From NCBI GenBank assembly GCA_003151595.1, contig PLXW01000108.1, positions 18,636 to 82,635 of the forward strand: a stretch of DNA of 64,000 nt, in the 5' to 3' direction. This DNA is from Myxococcales bacterium. Lineage in GTDB: Bacteria; Myxococcota; Polyangia; Polyangiales; Polyangiaceae. The position numbers and the translations under genes were made by a program. Within the stretch, counting starts at the first letter, position 1. Every line of letters begins with the position of its first letter. This document shows positions 15,384 through 24,944 of this stretch, piece after piece. The notes beneath the pieces were generated by a model. That model was given only the letters and a program-made list of their open reading frames with translations. It was not told the origin of the DNA and ran no database searches.

Positions 15384-17435
15384 ATGCGCCGCCTGCTCCT
15401 CGCCACGATCGCGACCCTCGCCGCCTGCGCCTCGACCCCGATCCCGACCCCGATCCCGACCCCGACCGCGACCGCGAACGCCAACGCGACCGCGAACGCC
15501 AACGCGGCCGGCGACGTCACCACCCCCTTCGACGTCCTCCTCAGCGGCCACATCGCCGGCCACCCCTCCCTCACCAGGCACGCCGACGGCTCCTACGACG
15601 AAGACTTCGCCTACACCGATCGCGGCCGCGGCCCCTCGCTCCACATCCACACCGACGTCGCCCCCGACGGCGTCCCCGCGCGCGTCGAGATCACCGGCAC
15701 CGACTACCTCCACAAAGACGCCCACGAGACCGCGGCGTGCGACGGCGCGCGCTGCACCTGGACGACGACGATCGATCACGGCGACGCGCCGCGCGCCTTC
15801 TACGTCGCGATGAACGCCGGCCTCCACCTCGACGAAGTCACCCTCCGCGGCGCGCGCGCCAGCGCCGACGGATCCATCGCGCTGCTCCCCGGCGGACGCG
15901 CGCACGCCGAGCGCGTGACCGAGGCCACGCTCACGCACGGCACCGAGTCGATTCACGTCGTCGGCTGGCGGTGGAGCGGCTTCGGTCTCACGCCGTCGAT
16001 CGAGTGGTTCGACGACGACGGACACGTGTTCGGCTACGCGAGCGACTGGCAGTCGGTCCTTCGCGCCGGGTGGACCGACGCCGTGCCGAAGCTCCTCGCG
16101 CTGCAAGAGCCGTTGGAGCTGGCGTGGCGTCTGGCGGCCGAGAAGAAGGTGACGCACAAGCCGGCGAACGGCCTCGCCATCGTGCACGCGCGCCTCTTCG
16201 ATCCCGCGACGAAGAAGACGCGCGACGACATGACGATCGTGATCGACGGCGATCGCGTGAAGGACGTGCGCGCGAAGATGGCGGCGCCAGCGGGCGTCGA
16301 GGTGATCGACGCGAAGGGGAAGACCGTGCTCCCCGGACTCTGGGACATGCACACGCACGTCGGCGACGACGACGGTCTCCTCGATCTCGCGGAAGGCGTG
16401 ACCACGGTGCGCGACCTGGGCAACGACGTCGACTCGTCGCTCGCGCGACGCGATCGTTGGAACGGGATCAGCGACATCGGCCCGCACCTGATCCTCGCCG
16501 GGCTCATGGATGGGCACGGGCCGTATCAGGGGCCGACGAAGGTCCTGGTCGACACCGAAGCGGAGGCGCGCGCGGCGGTCGATGACTTCGCGGCCAAGGG
16601 GTACGCGCAGATCAAGATCTACAGCTCGATGAAGCCGGAGCTCGTCCCCGCGATCGTGAAGGAGGCGCACGCGAAGAAGCTGCGCGTGAGCGGCCACGTG
16701 CCCGCGCACATGATCGCGGAGGACGCGGTGAACGCCGGCTTCGACGAGCTCCAGCACATCAACTTCCTCGTGCTCGATCTCGTCGGCGACCGCACGACCG
16801 AGACGCAGACGCCGCTGCGCCTCACGATCCCCGCAGAAAAATCGGCTGACATCGATCTCGACGCGCCCGCCACGAAGAAGCTCCTCGACCTCCTGGCGGC
16901 CAAGCACACGGTCATCGATCCCACGCTCGTCGTGTTCGAAGACGCGTTCACCGTGCGCCCCGATCATCCGTCGCCGATGCTCGTCCCCGTGCTCTCGCGC
17001 TTGCCGCCGCAAGTGCAGCGCGGCGCCCTCGCTGGCGCGCTCCCCGTGCCCGACGGGATGGACGCGAAGTTCCACGAGTCGTGGAAGCGGTGCGAGCAGC
17101 TCGTGAAGCGCCTTTGGGAGCGCAAGATCCCAATCGTCGCCGGCACCGACGGGTTCCAAGGGCTCGCGCTTCATCACGAGCTCGAGCTCTACGTCGAGGC
17201 GGGCATCCCGAACGCCGACGTGCTCGCGATCGCCACGCTCGGCGCCGCGCGGGTGATGAAGCGCGACGCCACGAGCGGCTCGGTCGAGAAAGGGAAAGAC
17301 GCCGACCTCGTGATCCTCGACGGCGATCCGCTCACGAAGATGAGCGACGTGCGGAACATCGTCACCGTCGTGAAGAGCGGAATCGTCATCGACGCCGTCG
17401 CGGCGCAAGCGGCGCTGTCGATCGCGCCGCGCTGA
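15384..17435 (+). CDS. secreted amidohydrolase-family lipoprotein
   Basis: This protein of about 683 residues starts with a lipoprotein signal (MRRLLLATIATLAACAS, lipobox LAAC). A low-complexity linker made of TPIP and TANA units follows, then a unique N-terminal beta-rich region of about 200 residues and an amidohydrolase barrel. Visible metal-site residues are the HxH in DMHTHVGDD, a Lys in QIKIYSS, His residues in SGHVPAH and ELQHINF, and Asp in AGTDGF. The closing EKGKDADLVILDGDPL is the usual imidazolonepropionase/prolidase-like tail. It is probably a periplasmic or outer-membrane-anchored metallohydrolase such as a dipeptidase or cyclic amidase; the substrate is unknown. The ATG at 15384 is used because the signal begins there. 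Confidence 0.85.
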   Translation: MRRLLLATIATLAACASTPIPTPIPTPTATANANATANANAAGDVTTPFDVLLSGHIAGHPSLTRHADGSYDEDFAYTDRGRGPSLHIHTDVAPDGVPARVEITGTDYLHKDAHETAACDGARCTWTTTIDHGDAPRAFYVAMNAGLHLDEVTLRGARASADGSIALLPGGRAHAERVTEATLTHGTESIHVVGWRWSGFGLTPSIEWFDDDGHVFGYASDWQSVLRAGWTDAVPKLLALQEPLELAWRLAAEKKVTHKPANGLAIVHARLFDPATKKTRDDMTIVIDGDRVKDVRAKMAAPAGVEVIDAKGKTVLPGLWDMHTHVGDDDGLLDLAEGVTTVRDLGNDVDSSLARRDRWNGISDIGPHLILAGLMDGHGPYQGPTKVLVDTEAEARAAVDDFAAKGYAQIKIYSSMKPELVPAIVKEAHAKKLRVSGHVPAHMIAEDAVNAGFDELQHINFLVLDLVGDRTTETQTPLRLTIPAEKSADIDLDAPATKKLLDLLAAKHTVIDPTLVVFEDAFTVRPDHPSPMLVPVLSRLPPQVQRGALAGALPVPDGMDAKFHESWKRCEQLVKRLWERKIPIVAGTDGFQGLALHHELELYVEAGIPNADVLAIATLGAARVMKRDATSGSVEKGKDADLVILDGDPLTKMSDVRNIVTVVKSGIVIDAVAAQAALSIAPR

Positions 17436-17453
17436 TCGCCCCGCCTCGGTGAG

Positions 17454-18311
17454 CTACGGCGCGAACACAGCCCACGCGCCGCCGATCACCACTTCGCTCC
17501 GTTCCTTCACGCTCACGGTGAGCGCGACCTTCCCCGGCGCGACGATCCACCCTTCCGTCACGAGGGTATCGCCCGGCCACACCGGCTTCTTGAACGATGC
17601 TTCGAACGCGGTGATCTTCTGCGCGTCGCCGCCGCATGCGCCCGCTGCGACGTGCCGGACCATGTACCCGTACGTGCAGAGCCCATGGAGGATCGGCCCC
17701 TGCTCGAAGCCGACGCTCTTGGCGAACGCCGGGTCGGCGTGGAGCGGGTTGAGATCGCCCGACAGGCGATAGAGCATCGCTTGCTCCTTCGACGTGGCCT
17801 CTTCGATCCGGAAGTCGGCGGGCCTGTCCTTCGGGAGCTCGATGCCGTGCTCCCCTCCCCGCTCGCGCGGCGGAGGCGCGCCACCGAAGCCGCCGTCGCC
17901 GCGGAAGATGATCGTCCACATCGTGTCGGCGACCTTCTCCCCCTTCTCGTCTTTCGTCTCGGTCTCGACGTGCGCGATGGCGAACTTGCGAAGGTCGTAG
18001 AGCCCCTTCACTCGCGCCGTCGTCGACAGCGTCCCCGCCGGCGCGAACGGTTTGTGAAGCGTGACCTTCTGCGCGCCGTGCACCACGCTCGCGAAGTCGC
18101 CGCCGCTCTTGGCGAGCACGTCGAACATCGGCTGGAACGTCGGCACCACGGCGAAGCTCGGCAGGACCTTCGGCCCGCGCCCTTCGTACAGGTAGTCGAG
18201 CTCCGGAAGCTTCGCACCGACGCCCAGCGCATAGAGCGCCGTGTCTTTCCACGAGTACGTGTGACGCGCCGGCTCGCTTGTTTTCCCCACGATCGAGAGG
18301 TCGAAAGGCAT
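17454..18311 (-). CDS. MaoC-like double-hotdog enoyl-CoA hydratase 2
   Basis: This 285-residue protein is like the hydratase-2 part of eukaryotic multifunctional enzyme 2. It has an N-terminal pseudo-hotdog half and a C-terminal MaoC half carrying the hydratase-2 motif SGDLNPLHADPAFAKSVGF and ILHGLCTYGYMVR. The conserved Asp-His pair lies in GDLNPLH. It would hydrate trans-2-enoyl-CoA to (R)-3-hydroxyacyl-CoA in fatty-acid breakdown or polyhydroxyalkanoate supply. The ATG at 18311 (MPFDLSIVG) follows AAGGA at seven bases; an ATG six codons upstream lacks such a site. It converges with the amidohydrolase gene and diverges from the FliR/SctT-like gene 45 bases away. Confidence 0.9.
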   Translation of the reverse strand: MPFDLSIVGKTSEPARHTYSWKDTALYALGVGAKLPELDYLYEGRGPKVLPSFAVVPTFQPMFDVLAKSGGDFASVVHGAQKVTLHKPFAPAGTLSTTARVKGLYDLRKFAIAHVETETKDEKGEKVADTMWTIIFRGDGGFGGAPPPRERGGEHGIELPKDRPADFRIEEATSKEQAMLYRLSGDLNPLHADPAFAKSVGFEQGPILHGLCTYGYMVRHVAAGACGGDAQKITAFEASFKKPVWPGDTLVTEGWIVAPGKVALTVSVKERSEVVIGGAWAVFAP

Positions 18312-18355
18312 GGCGTGCTTCCTTACCACGAGGCGCGCGAGTAGCGTCGCCCGCG

Positions 18356-19069
18356 ATGCCCGGGTCGATCCTCGCCGAGGTCCAGCGCGCGTTCGGCGCG
18401 GCCGGGATCGATCTCGCGGCTCTAGGGCTGGCGTGGGCGCGTGTGCTGCCGATCGTGACGATCGTTCCGGCGTTCGGGCTGAAGGCGTTGCCGGCGACGG
18501 CGCGCGGAGTGATGGCGCTCACCCTCGCGGTGGCGATCGCGCCGGGCATCTCGATCGCCGAGGGAGCGCACGCCGTGAGGCTCCTCGAGGAGGTGACGCG
18601 CGGCGTGGGGATCGCCGTCGCGGCGGCAGTGCCGCTGTGGGCGGCGACGATGACCGGCGGCGTGATCGATTCGCTGCGCGCGTCGTCGGATCAGGTGAGC
18701 GCGCCGACGGTCGAAGGGCGCGCGACGCCGCTCGGTGTCCCGCTGTCGATCCTGGCGTCGGCGATCTTCCTCGCCACCGGAGGCGCGTCGCGCGTGATCG
18801 CCGCGGTCGCGCGTCCGGAGATCGCGGCGAGCCCGGTGGTAAACGCCGCGCACGATCTGATCGCGGGCATCGTGCTCGCCGTCGCCCTCGGTGGTCCGGT
18901 GCTCGCCGCCTCGATCGTCATCGAGATCGGCGCCGCCCTCGTCGCGCGCGCCGCCTCCCCCGCGCAGATCCACCTGCTCCTCGCGCCGCTCCGCGCGTTC
19001 GCGGTGCTCGTCGTCCTCGCGATCGGCATCGATCGCATCGCCGAGGCGCTGGCGTTATCGATGCGTTAG
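18356..19069 (+). CDS. FliR/SctT-family type III export gate protein, isolated
   Basis: This 237-residue, strongly hydrophobic protein has about six membrane helices. The order of segments fits the FliR/SctT export-gate family: an N-terminal helix with LAWARVLPIVTIVPAFG, then LPATARGVMALTLAVAIAPG, then a cytoplasmic loop with GGVIDSLRASSDQVSAPTVEG, which corresponds to the family's GEIIGLQMGF region. These proteins form the gate of flagellar or injectisome type III secretion. No other export genes (FliP, FliQ, FlhA, FlhB or their Sct equivalents) are in the window, so it is either a dispersed part of a type III apparatus or a divergent stand-alone member. It converges with the barrel protein gene, sharing four bases. 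Confidence 0.7.
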   Translation: MPGSILAEVQRAFGAAGIDLAALGLAWARVLPIVTIVPAFGLKALPATARGVMALTLAVAIAPGISIAEGAHAVRLLEEVTRGVGIAVAAAVPLWAATMTGGVIDSLRASSDQVSAPTVEGRATPLGVPLSILASAIFLATGGASRVIAAVARPEIAASPVVNAAHDLIAGIVLAVALGGPVLAASIVIEIGAALVARAASPAQIHLLLAPLRAFAVLVVLAIGIDRIAEALALSMR

Positions 19070-19854
19070 AGCGGAATCCGATAGCCCAATCGGATCCCCA
19101 TCTCGATCTCCGCCACGGGTCCGGTCAAGGTCGAGCAGTCCCCGATCGGCGTGCAGCTCGGCGTCGCCGGGAGGATCCAGTGATCGAGCCGCGCCGCGAA
19201 CCCCAGGCTGAGTCGCTCCGAGAACGCCCAGTCGCCCCCCGCCTCGACGCCGACCGATCCCCCCTCGGTCCGCACCGTCACTTCGTTCGATCCCAGGATC
19301 GGCGGAACCGGCGTGGTTGTGGTGTCGAACCTGTCGGCCACGACGATGCCGCCGACCGTGATCCCCACCCACCCTTCGAGCGTCTTCAGATGCAGAGGGA
19401 TGTAACGCGCCTCGGTGCCGAGCCAGAGGTAGCTGCGCGAGTGCGTCCGCGAGAGACCGCTGCCGCCGCCGTACGTGTTGTCCGACGTGGGGATGGGCGA
19501 GAAGAGCGCGCCTGCGCCGATCTCCCAGTCGCTCCCGCCGCGGTAGAGGAAATGAATGCCCACGCTCGCCGTCGCGTCGCCGTGGCCGATGGTGCCGATG
19601 GGGAGGTTGCCTCCGCGCTGGCCGGGCGAAATGGGTGCGGTGGGGAGCGCGATGAACCCGAGCTCGAGCTCGGCGAGCGTGTGCTTCCGCTTCATCAGCC
19701 AGTCGCGGTTGGCGCTCGTGTCGTCGTCGACCGTCACGCCCGACACCACCGTGCTCCCGGTGGTTCCCGCTGACGGCGCGGACGTCGGCTCATCGGCCTC
19801 TGCGCGCGACGCGACGCCGAGGACGACGATCGCGATCACCCCACGCACGCGCAT
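19066..19854 (-). CDS. predicted outer-membrane beta-barrel protein
   Basis: This 262-residue protein has a signal peptide (MRVRGVIAIVVLGVASRAEA). A Thr/Ser-rich linker follows, then alternating amphipathic strands with Gly/aromatic ends (TASVGIHFLYRGG, YLWLGTEARYIPLHL, SVGVEAGGDWAF, LGFAARLDHWIL). The C-terminus MGIRLGYRIPL resembles a closing barrel strand, although the last residue is Leu rather than Phe. I do not recognise a specific family. The start at 19854 gives the signal sequence; an ATG six codons upstream is in frame. It is the last of five minus-strand genes running from the kinase at 26316, 50 bases after the preceding kinase stop. Confidence 0.7.
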   Translation of the reverse strand: MRVRGVIAIVVLGVASRAEADEPTSAPSAGTTGSTVVSGVTVDDDTSANRDWLMKRKHTLAELELGFIALPTAPISPGQRGGNLPIGTIGHGDATASVGIHFLYRGGSDWEIGAGALFSPIPTSDNTYGGGSGLSRTHSRSYLWLGTEARYIPLHLKTLEGWVGITVGGIVVADRFDTTTTPVPPILGSNEVTVRTEGGSVGVEAGGDWAFSERLSLGFAARLDHWILPATPSCTPIGDCSTLTGPVAEIEMGIRLGYRIPL

Positions 19855-19904
19855 CGCGCGATCGTAGCGCACGCGCGATCACCGCTCGCGTTTTTCCCGG
19901 CCCC

Positions 19905-22160
19905 TCACATCCACTTCACGCTCGCGCTGGGCGCGGCGCTCGGCGCGGCAGGCGTGGGCGGCGGCTCATCGGGCGCCGGCGCGGGCTCGGGCGGCGTCAC
20001 GATCGCATCGAGCGTCACAAGGCTTCGTGTCGATCGAAGCGCCAGCCCGTCGCTCTTCGCGTGGAACGTGACCTCGTATTTCCCGGTCGCGAGGAACGTG
20101 AAGCTCGCGCGGAAGATCCCCAGCTCGTCGCTGAACGCGGGGAGCTGTGCGGTGCCGTCTCCGCCGATCGCGCTGCCGGCGATCGTGAAGTGCGGATCCT
20201 CGATCGGCTTCTTCGGCGCGCCCCCCGACGACGTCGTCACCTTCACGACGATGTCGACCGCCTGCCCCACGCGCGGCTTCCCCGGCGAGACGTCCATCGT
20301 CGTGCGGAACGGCCCCGTCGCGGTGACGGGCGCGCGTCCGCTCGGCTTCGCGTTCCCCGCGTCGAGCGACGGCACGACCACGGCGTTGAGCTCCACGGGG
20401 CGCGGAATGGAGTTGCTCCCGCTGGACGACGGCACGGCAGGATCGCTCGAGGCCACCTCGCGCGCGCCCGACGACGAGCCCGTGCCGAGCAGCTTCAACC
20501 GGACGGCGATGGTCAGCGTGAGCGCGATGCCGAGGAGGAAACACAAGACGACGATCGCGATCCGCCGCCAGCGCGACGCCCGCTGCGACATGGGCGACGG
20601 GTCGTTCTCTTCCTCGTCGTCATCGAACACGGTCGGCGGCAAGTGCGGCGCGCCCGGCATGCGCACGGTCCCTTGGTCGAGACGTGCGGTCACGTTGCTC
20701 GGACCGGCCGGCGAGAAGACGGGCGACGGCGCCGTCGGCGGAGCGGGCATCGCCGGTGGGGGCGTCGCCGTGGCGTCATCCATCGTCGTCTCGACGTTCG
20801 ACGGCGGCCCCGCGTCCATCTGCGCCTTCACCGACGCGGGCGGCACCCACTTCTTCGTCGCGGCCTGCGGCGCCATGAACGCGGGCGACGACCGGGGCGG
20901 CGTCTTCACGGTGACGCGCGGGAGCTGCGACTGCGAGACCGGCGGTTCGGGCGTCTCGTACGCGGTGCGAAGCGGCTCGCTCTCGGCGATCTCGGTCGAC
21001 TGCGAAGGGCGCGGCGGCGACGCGCCGTCGATCGGGCGATCGAGCTGGAGCTGCCGCGTCCGGTGCATCGATTGAAGCTGCACGCCGCCCGCCGCGCGCG
21101 TTCCCAGCAAGATGCTCCGCGGCACGAGGTCCTCGGCCGAGAGCCCCGCCTTCTTCGCCGCGTCGAGCAGCGCGCGACCGAACGCGCGCGCATCGGCCGC
21201 GCGCTTCGCCGGCTCCTTCGAGAGATTCGCGTGCACGACCTCGGCAATCGGATCGGGCACGTACGACGATCGCGTGATCGATTTCAGCGGCGGCGGCGCG
21301 TCGTGAATCTGCTGCACGAGCAGGCCCACCGCCTGCTCCCCTTCGAACGGCGTTCGCCCCGAGAGCATCTGGAAAACGAGCGTCGCGATCGCATACACGT
21401 CGCCTTGCGGACCGACCGGCTCGCCCTGCGCCCCCTCGGGCGAGATGTAGCGCGCCGTCCCGAAGATGAGCCCGGCGGCCGTCGCCATCGACTGCTCGCC
21501 CCAGTCGAGCCGCGCGATCCCGAAATCGAGCACCTTCACGAAGTCGCCGTCCTCGCCGCGGTGCACGAGCATCACGTTCTCGGGCTTCAGGTCGCGGTGC
21601 GTGATCCCCTGCGCGTGCCCTTCGCCGACGGCGTCGCAGATCTGGAGCGCGATGTGGAGCGCGCGCGGAAGCGGGACCGCGCCGCCCGCCGCCGCGAGCG
21701 CGCTCTGGAGCGAGAGGCCGTCGAGGTACTCCATCACGATGTAGAGCGCGCCGTCGGGGAGCTGCCCGGCGAGGTGCACCTGCACGACGTTCGGATGAAG
21801 CAGCCGTGACGCCACCTTCGCCTCGCGATGAAAGCGCGCCACGAGCTGCGCGTTCGCCGAGAGCTCGCGATGGAGGATCTTCACCGCAACGTCGCGCTCG
21901 ATCCCCTTCTGAAACGCGCGGTAGACGCGCCCCATCGCGCCGACGCCGGCCAGCTGCCGCACCTCGATGTGCCCGGCCAGCTCGCGCCCGACGTACGGAT
22001 CGACGCCGCCGGAGTCGCTCGCGCGCTGGGTGGCCTGCGCCGTCGCGGCGTGTTGCAGCGGCGTGCCGTCGCTCGGGCAGAAGAGCGCATCCGCGGGATA
22101 GCGCGCGCTGCACGTGGTGCAGAGCTTCGGGGCTGACGCGGCGTTGGCCACGAGGGACAT
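19905..22160 (-). CDS. Ser/Thr protein kinase with N-terminal zinc ribbon and C-terminal extracytoplasmic domain
   Basis: The protein has 751 residues. A zinc ribbon of the form CTTCSARYPADALFCPSDG (residues 14-32) leads into a Hanks kinase domain (about 64-330): GVGAMGRVYRA, AVKIL, THRDLKPENVML, DFGIARL and GTARYISPE, all consistent with an active kinase. A Pro/Ser/Thr-rich linker with many Thr residues follows, then one membrane helix at about 528-550. A C-terminal extracytoplasmic beta-sandwich (about 600-720; FRTTMDVSPGKPRVGQAVDI) resembles Ig-like or YtkA-like domains. It could sense an envelope signal and phosphorylate cytoplasmic targets. It lies 21 bases after prsW in a minus-strand run containing a second kinase. 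Confidence 0.88.
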   Translation of the reverse strand: MSLVANAASAPKLCTTCSARYPADALFCPSDGTPLQHAATAQATQRASDSGGVDPYVGRELAGHIEVRQLAGVGAMGRVYRAFQKGIERDVAVKILHRELSANAQLVARFHREAKVASRLLHPNVVQVHLAGQLPDGALYIVMEYLDGLSLQSALAAAGGAVPLPRALHIALQICDAVGEGHAQGITHRDLKPENVMLVHRGEDGDFVKVLDFGIARLDWGEQSMATAAGLIFGTARYISPEGAQGEPVGPQGDVYAIATLVFQMLSGRTPFEGEQAVGLLVQQIHDAPPPLKSITRSSYVPDPIAEVVHANLSKEPAKRAADARAFGRALLDAAKKAGLSAEDLVPRSILLGTRAAGGVQLQSMHRTRQLQLDRPIDGASPPRPSQSTEIAESEPLRTAYETPEPPVSQSQLPRVTVKTPPRSSPAFMAPQAATKKWVPPASVKAQMDAGPPSNVETTMDDATATPPPAMPAPPTAPSPVFSPAGPSNVTARLDQGTVRMPGAPHLPPTVFDDDEEENDPSPMSQRASRWRRIAIVVLCFLLGIALTLTIAVRLKLLGTGSSSGAREVASSDPAVPSSSGSNSIPRPVELNAVVVPSLDAGNAKPSGRAPVTATGPFRTTMDVSPGKPRVGQAVDIVVKVTTSSGGAPKKPIEDPHFTIAGSAIGGDGTAQLPAFSDELGIFRASFTFLATGKYEVTFHAKSDGLALRSTRSLVTLDAIVTPPEPAPAPDEPPPTPAAPSAAPSASVKWM

Positions 22161-22181
22161 GGTAGCGGGCTTACCCGCGGC

Positions 22182-23858
22182 TCACACCCTCCGCAGCTCC
22201 TGCACGAACAGGATGATGATGATCCCCAAGCCAAGGAGCCCCTCGGCCAGCGCCGAGGCCGCGGCGCCGGGCCCCACGAGCGCGCTCGCGTACACGAAGC
22301 TCGCGCCCACGACGATCGCCATTCCGAACGCGAACGTCTCCAGCAGACGCGGGTTTGCCGCGCGCTCTTTCGCCCGCGCCGCGCTCACCAATGCGAGGAA
22401 CCATCGCGCCAGCAAGAGGAAGATCAGCATCGCGAGAAACCCGTCGTTCCCCCCCTCGCGGCCGCGTCCGCCGAACGAGTGCTCCGACAGGAAGAAATCA
22501 TACAGGCCGTGCAGCCCAGCCACGCCGAGCAGCGCCTTCGAGAAGCGCATCGACGCGCCGTCGTCTTTCGCGCGGAGCATGTCGTCGAGCGCGCCGGCGA
22601 GGATCGCGGTCATCGACATGTGGAAGAAGTTCGCCGTGAGGAAGCGCGCCATGCCGGTCGAGAGATCGCCGACGCGCAGGTAGTTCAGGTTCTCTTCGGC
22701 GGCGAAGCCGAGCCCCACGAGCGCGCCGCACACGAGGACGTCGAGGCGGGTCCCCTTGCGGTGAAGAATCGGCAAGAGCGCGGCGAAGAAGAGGAGCTTC
22801 GGCGCTTCCTCGCGGAGCCCCACGCCGAACGTGAAGTAGAGCGCGTCGCGGACGGTGTCGCCGGTCTCCGTCATGTTGAGGAGCCCCTCTTCGAGCGCGG
22901 CGATGGCGAGCGTCAGCGTGACGCTGGCGAAGCCGAGGACGAACGCGGCGAGGTAGAGCGGCGCGCGAAGTCGCGGTCGCGCGCCGAGTCCGCCGAGCCG
23001 CGCGCAGAACGTCCCCCACGCCAGCGCGGCGATCGCGGCCAGGAGGCCCGTGCCGATCGACAGCGACGGCGGGAGGCTGCGCACGTACGCGCGCGCCGCT
23101 CGTTTCCAGTCGCGCGCGCGGATGGCCACGCGGAGCTCGAGCCACGGCTCGGCGCGCGCCTCCACGCGCGGATCGCGGAGCGCTTCCTCCATGCGATCCC
23201 ACGCGCCGAACTTGGCCCAGATCGAGAGCGCGGCATCGACGTCGGACGCGCGCGGATCGTCGTCCGATCCGCGGCTCCCGCTCGGCGTGTACCGCGCCCC
23301 TTCGCGAAGGAAGCGCGCGGCCGCGACGTCGAAGTGCATGCTGCGGATGGCGTCCTCGGCGATCAGGTGATTCGCCCACGGCATCGGAGGCTCGGCGTCG
23401 GCCGCCTGCGCGACGTCGTGCTCGAGGTCGGGCTCGTCGGCGTTGCGGAGCACGCCGCGCCAGTAGCGACCGAGCAGCGTGACGCCGTCCGGGAGGTCCG
23501 TGCGCGCCAGGAACGCATCGATCGCCGCTTCGTCGATCGCCGGGCCCATGTGAACGCGAATGTGCTCGCGCGCGGGCCCCGCGCCGGTGGTCACCTCGGG
23601 CGCCGCTTCGAAGATCGCCCGCTCGTGCGCGTCGAGGAACGAGACCAGAAGGCCAACGGTGACCGGCCCCTCCTTCAGCTGCGTCCAATAGAGCTGCTCG
23701 GCTCCGCCAGCCTTCGTCATGCGCGCGAGCTGCACCGCTTGCGAGTCGGGCGACGGATGCGCGCGCGTGAAGCGATCGGCAGCCACGCCCGCCACGGCGA
23801 ACGCCACGAGCAGAGCGAGGATCGCGAGCAGAGTCGTCCGCGGCGCCATTCGCGCCAC
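22182..23858 (-). CDS. PrsW-family intramembrane metalloprotease with large N-terminal extracytoplasmic region
   Basis: This 558-residue protein has one N-terminal helix, then a helical extracytoplasmic region (about 30-270) that looks TPR-like (SIWAKFGAWDRMEEALRD), and then about eight membrane helices. The second half carries PrsW (M82/CPBP-like) signatures: REEAPKLLFF near residue 349, GFAAEENLNY near 388, FFHMSMTAILAGALDD near 411 and a further His in LHGLYDFF near 450. The EE, EEN and His residues are the predicted catalytic and metal set. PrsW enzymes clip membrane anti-sigma factors or other envelope proteins; no anti-sigma gene is next to it. The start could be 23858 or 23849. Neighbours are a PEGA/TPR-like protein and two kinases. 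Confidence 0.85.
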   Translation of the reverse strand: MARMAPRTTLLAILALLVAFAVAGVAADRFTRAHPSPDSQAVQLARMTKAGGAEQLYWTQLKEGPVTVGLLVSFLDAHERAIFEAAPEVTTGAGPAREHIRVHMGPAIDEAAIDAFLARTDLPDGVTLLGRYWRGVLRNADEPDLEHDVAQAADAEPPMPWANHLIAEDAIRSMHFDVAAARFLREGARYTPSGSRGSDDDPRASDVDAALSIWAKFGAWDRMEEALRDPRVEARAEPWLELRVAIRARDWKRAARAYVRSLPPSLSIGTGLLAAIAALAWGTFCARLGGLGARPRLRAPLYLAAFVLGFASVTLTLAIAALEEGLLNMTETGDTVRDALYFTFGVGLREEAPKLLFFAALLPILHRKGTRLDVLVCGALVGLGFAAEENLNYLRVGDLSTGMARFLTANFFHMSMTAILAGALDDMLRAKDDGASMRFSKALLGVAGLHGLYDFFLSEHSFGGRGREGGNDGFLAMLIFLLLARWFLALVSAARAKERAANPRLLETFAFGMAIVVGASFVYASALVGPGAAASALAEGLLGLGIIIILFVQELRRV

Positions 23859-23873
23859 TCTAGCGCGCGTCCT

Positions 23874-24944
23874 TCACCACGCGCCGTCGATCGCGAGTCC
23901 GCCCCCCTGCGCCGAGGCCATCGGCACGAGACGCACCGCGGCCGAACGATCGCGCTGCAGCCGACCGACCGCGAACATCGTCCCTGCGGCGGCCAGCCCC
24001 ACGATGCCGACGCCGATGCCGACGTCCGAGACGAGCGCCCACCGCTTCGCCGCGCGGTCGGCGTCGATGCCAGCCGGCGAGCAAGTGTCGCCGGTGCACA
24101 GCGCGCGTCGGTCGTCCCACTTCACCGCCGCTTGCGTCCCGGCGACGGCGCCGACGGCGAGCGCCGCCAGACCGATGGCCCCGACCGTGAGGATCGCGGT
24201 CTGCGACGGGCCATGACTCGCGGACCGGACGCGCGGCTGTTCGGGCGGCGGCGCCGACGGAAGTTGGATCGCGAGCGGCCCTCCCGCGGTCTGCACCACC
24301 ATCGGGGGCGGCGCCTCGGCGACGTCGTCGAGCGCGGGCACGTCGATCGTCTCGCGATCGGCCATCGCGGCGACCGTCACCGTCGCCGACCACGTCTTCT
24401 TCCCCGCCGCATGCACGTCGATCTGATGTACGCCGGGATCGACCGGCACCGCCGTTCCGAACGCCGCTTCGCCCATCGCGTCGCCGTCGATTCGCACCTC
24501 GAGCCCGTGGTCCACGTTTCCCGGCGCGCGCAGGATCACAAGGTGACTGAGGCGCGCCTCGATCGCCGTCGCGCGCTCGTGCGCGTACGCCTCACGCTCC
24601 GCGCGCCCTTCGCGCTTCGCCATCGACTCCGCGTCGCGGTACTCGGCCCACGCGCTCGCCGTCTTGCCGAGCCGCTCGTTGCACACCGCGAGGTTGAGCA
24701 GCGTGCCGAGCGCGGGATCGAGCCGTTCGCTCTCGGCGAGCTTGGGGCAGGCGGCGGCGAACGTGCCCGCGATCATGGAGCGACGCCCTTCGTCGAAGAG
24801 CGACTGCGCCAGCGCGGCGTCCTGCGGAGACACGCTGCTCGGACGCAGCGGCGCAGATTGCGCGCGCGCGACCCCACCCGACGCCACGATGGCGACGAGC
24901 ACGAGCGCTATCTGGGCGCGTTCAGCGACGATCCTCGAGCACAC
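23874..24944 (-). CDS. secreted TPR/PEGA-like protein of the myxobacterial kinase-associated type
   Basis: This 356-residue protein has a signal peptide (VLVAIVASGGVARAQS). A helical TPR-like stretch follows (AQSLFDEGRRSMIAGTFAAACPKLAESERLDP, then LLNLAVCNERLGKTASAWAEYRDAE). Next come a PEGA-like beta segment (VRIDGDAMGEAAFGTAVPVDPGVHQIDVHAAGKK) and two hydrophobic helices near 240 and 315. Such proteins are common next to Ser/Thr kinases in myxobacteria; their role is not established. Its first eight codons overlap the 3' end of the upstream kinase gene by 23 bases, so the two are probably coupled. Confidence 0.75.
   Translation of the reverse strand: MCSRIVAERAQIALVLVAIVASGGVARAQSAPLRPSSVSPQDAALAQSLFDEGRRSMIAGTFAAACPKLAESERLDPALGTLLNLAVCNERLGKTASAWAEYRDAESMAKREGRAEREAYAHERATAIEARLSHLVILRAPGNVDHGLEVRIDGDAMGEAAFGTAVPVDPGVHQIDVHAAGKKTWSATVTVAAMADRETIDVPALDDVAEAPPPMVVQTAGGPLAIQLPSAPPPEQPRVRSASHGPSQTAILTVGAIGLAALAVGAVAGTQAAVKWDDRRALCTGDTCSPAGIDADRAAKRWALVSDVGIGVGIVGLAAAGTMFAVGRLQRDRSAAVRLVPMASAQGGGLAIDGAW

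Noticed and set aside
15294..17408. Very long upstream extension of the thiolase frame on the minus strand
   Set aside because: Family similarity starts exactly at the ATG at 15293, which has a good ribosome site. The rest is the shadow of the amidohydrolase gene.
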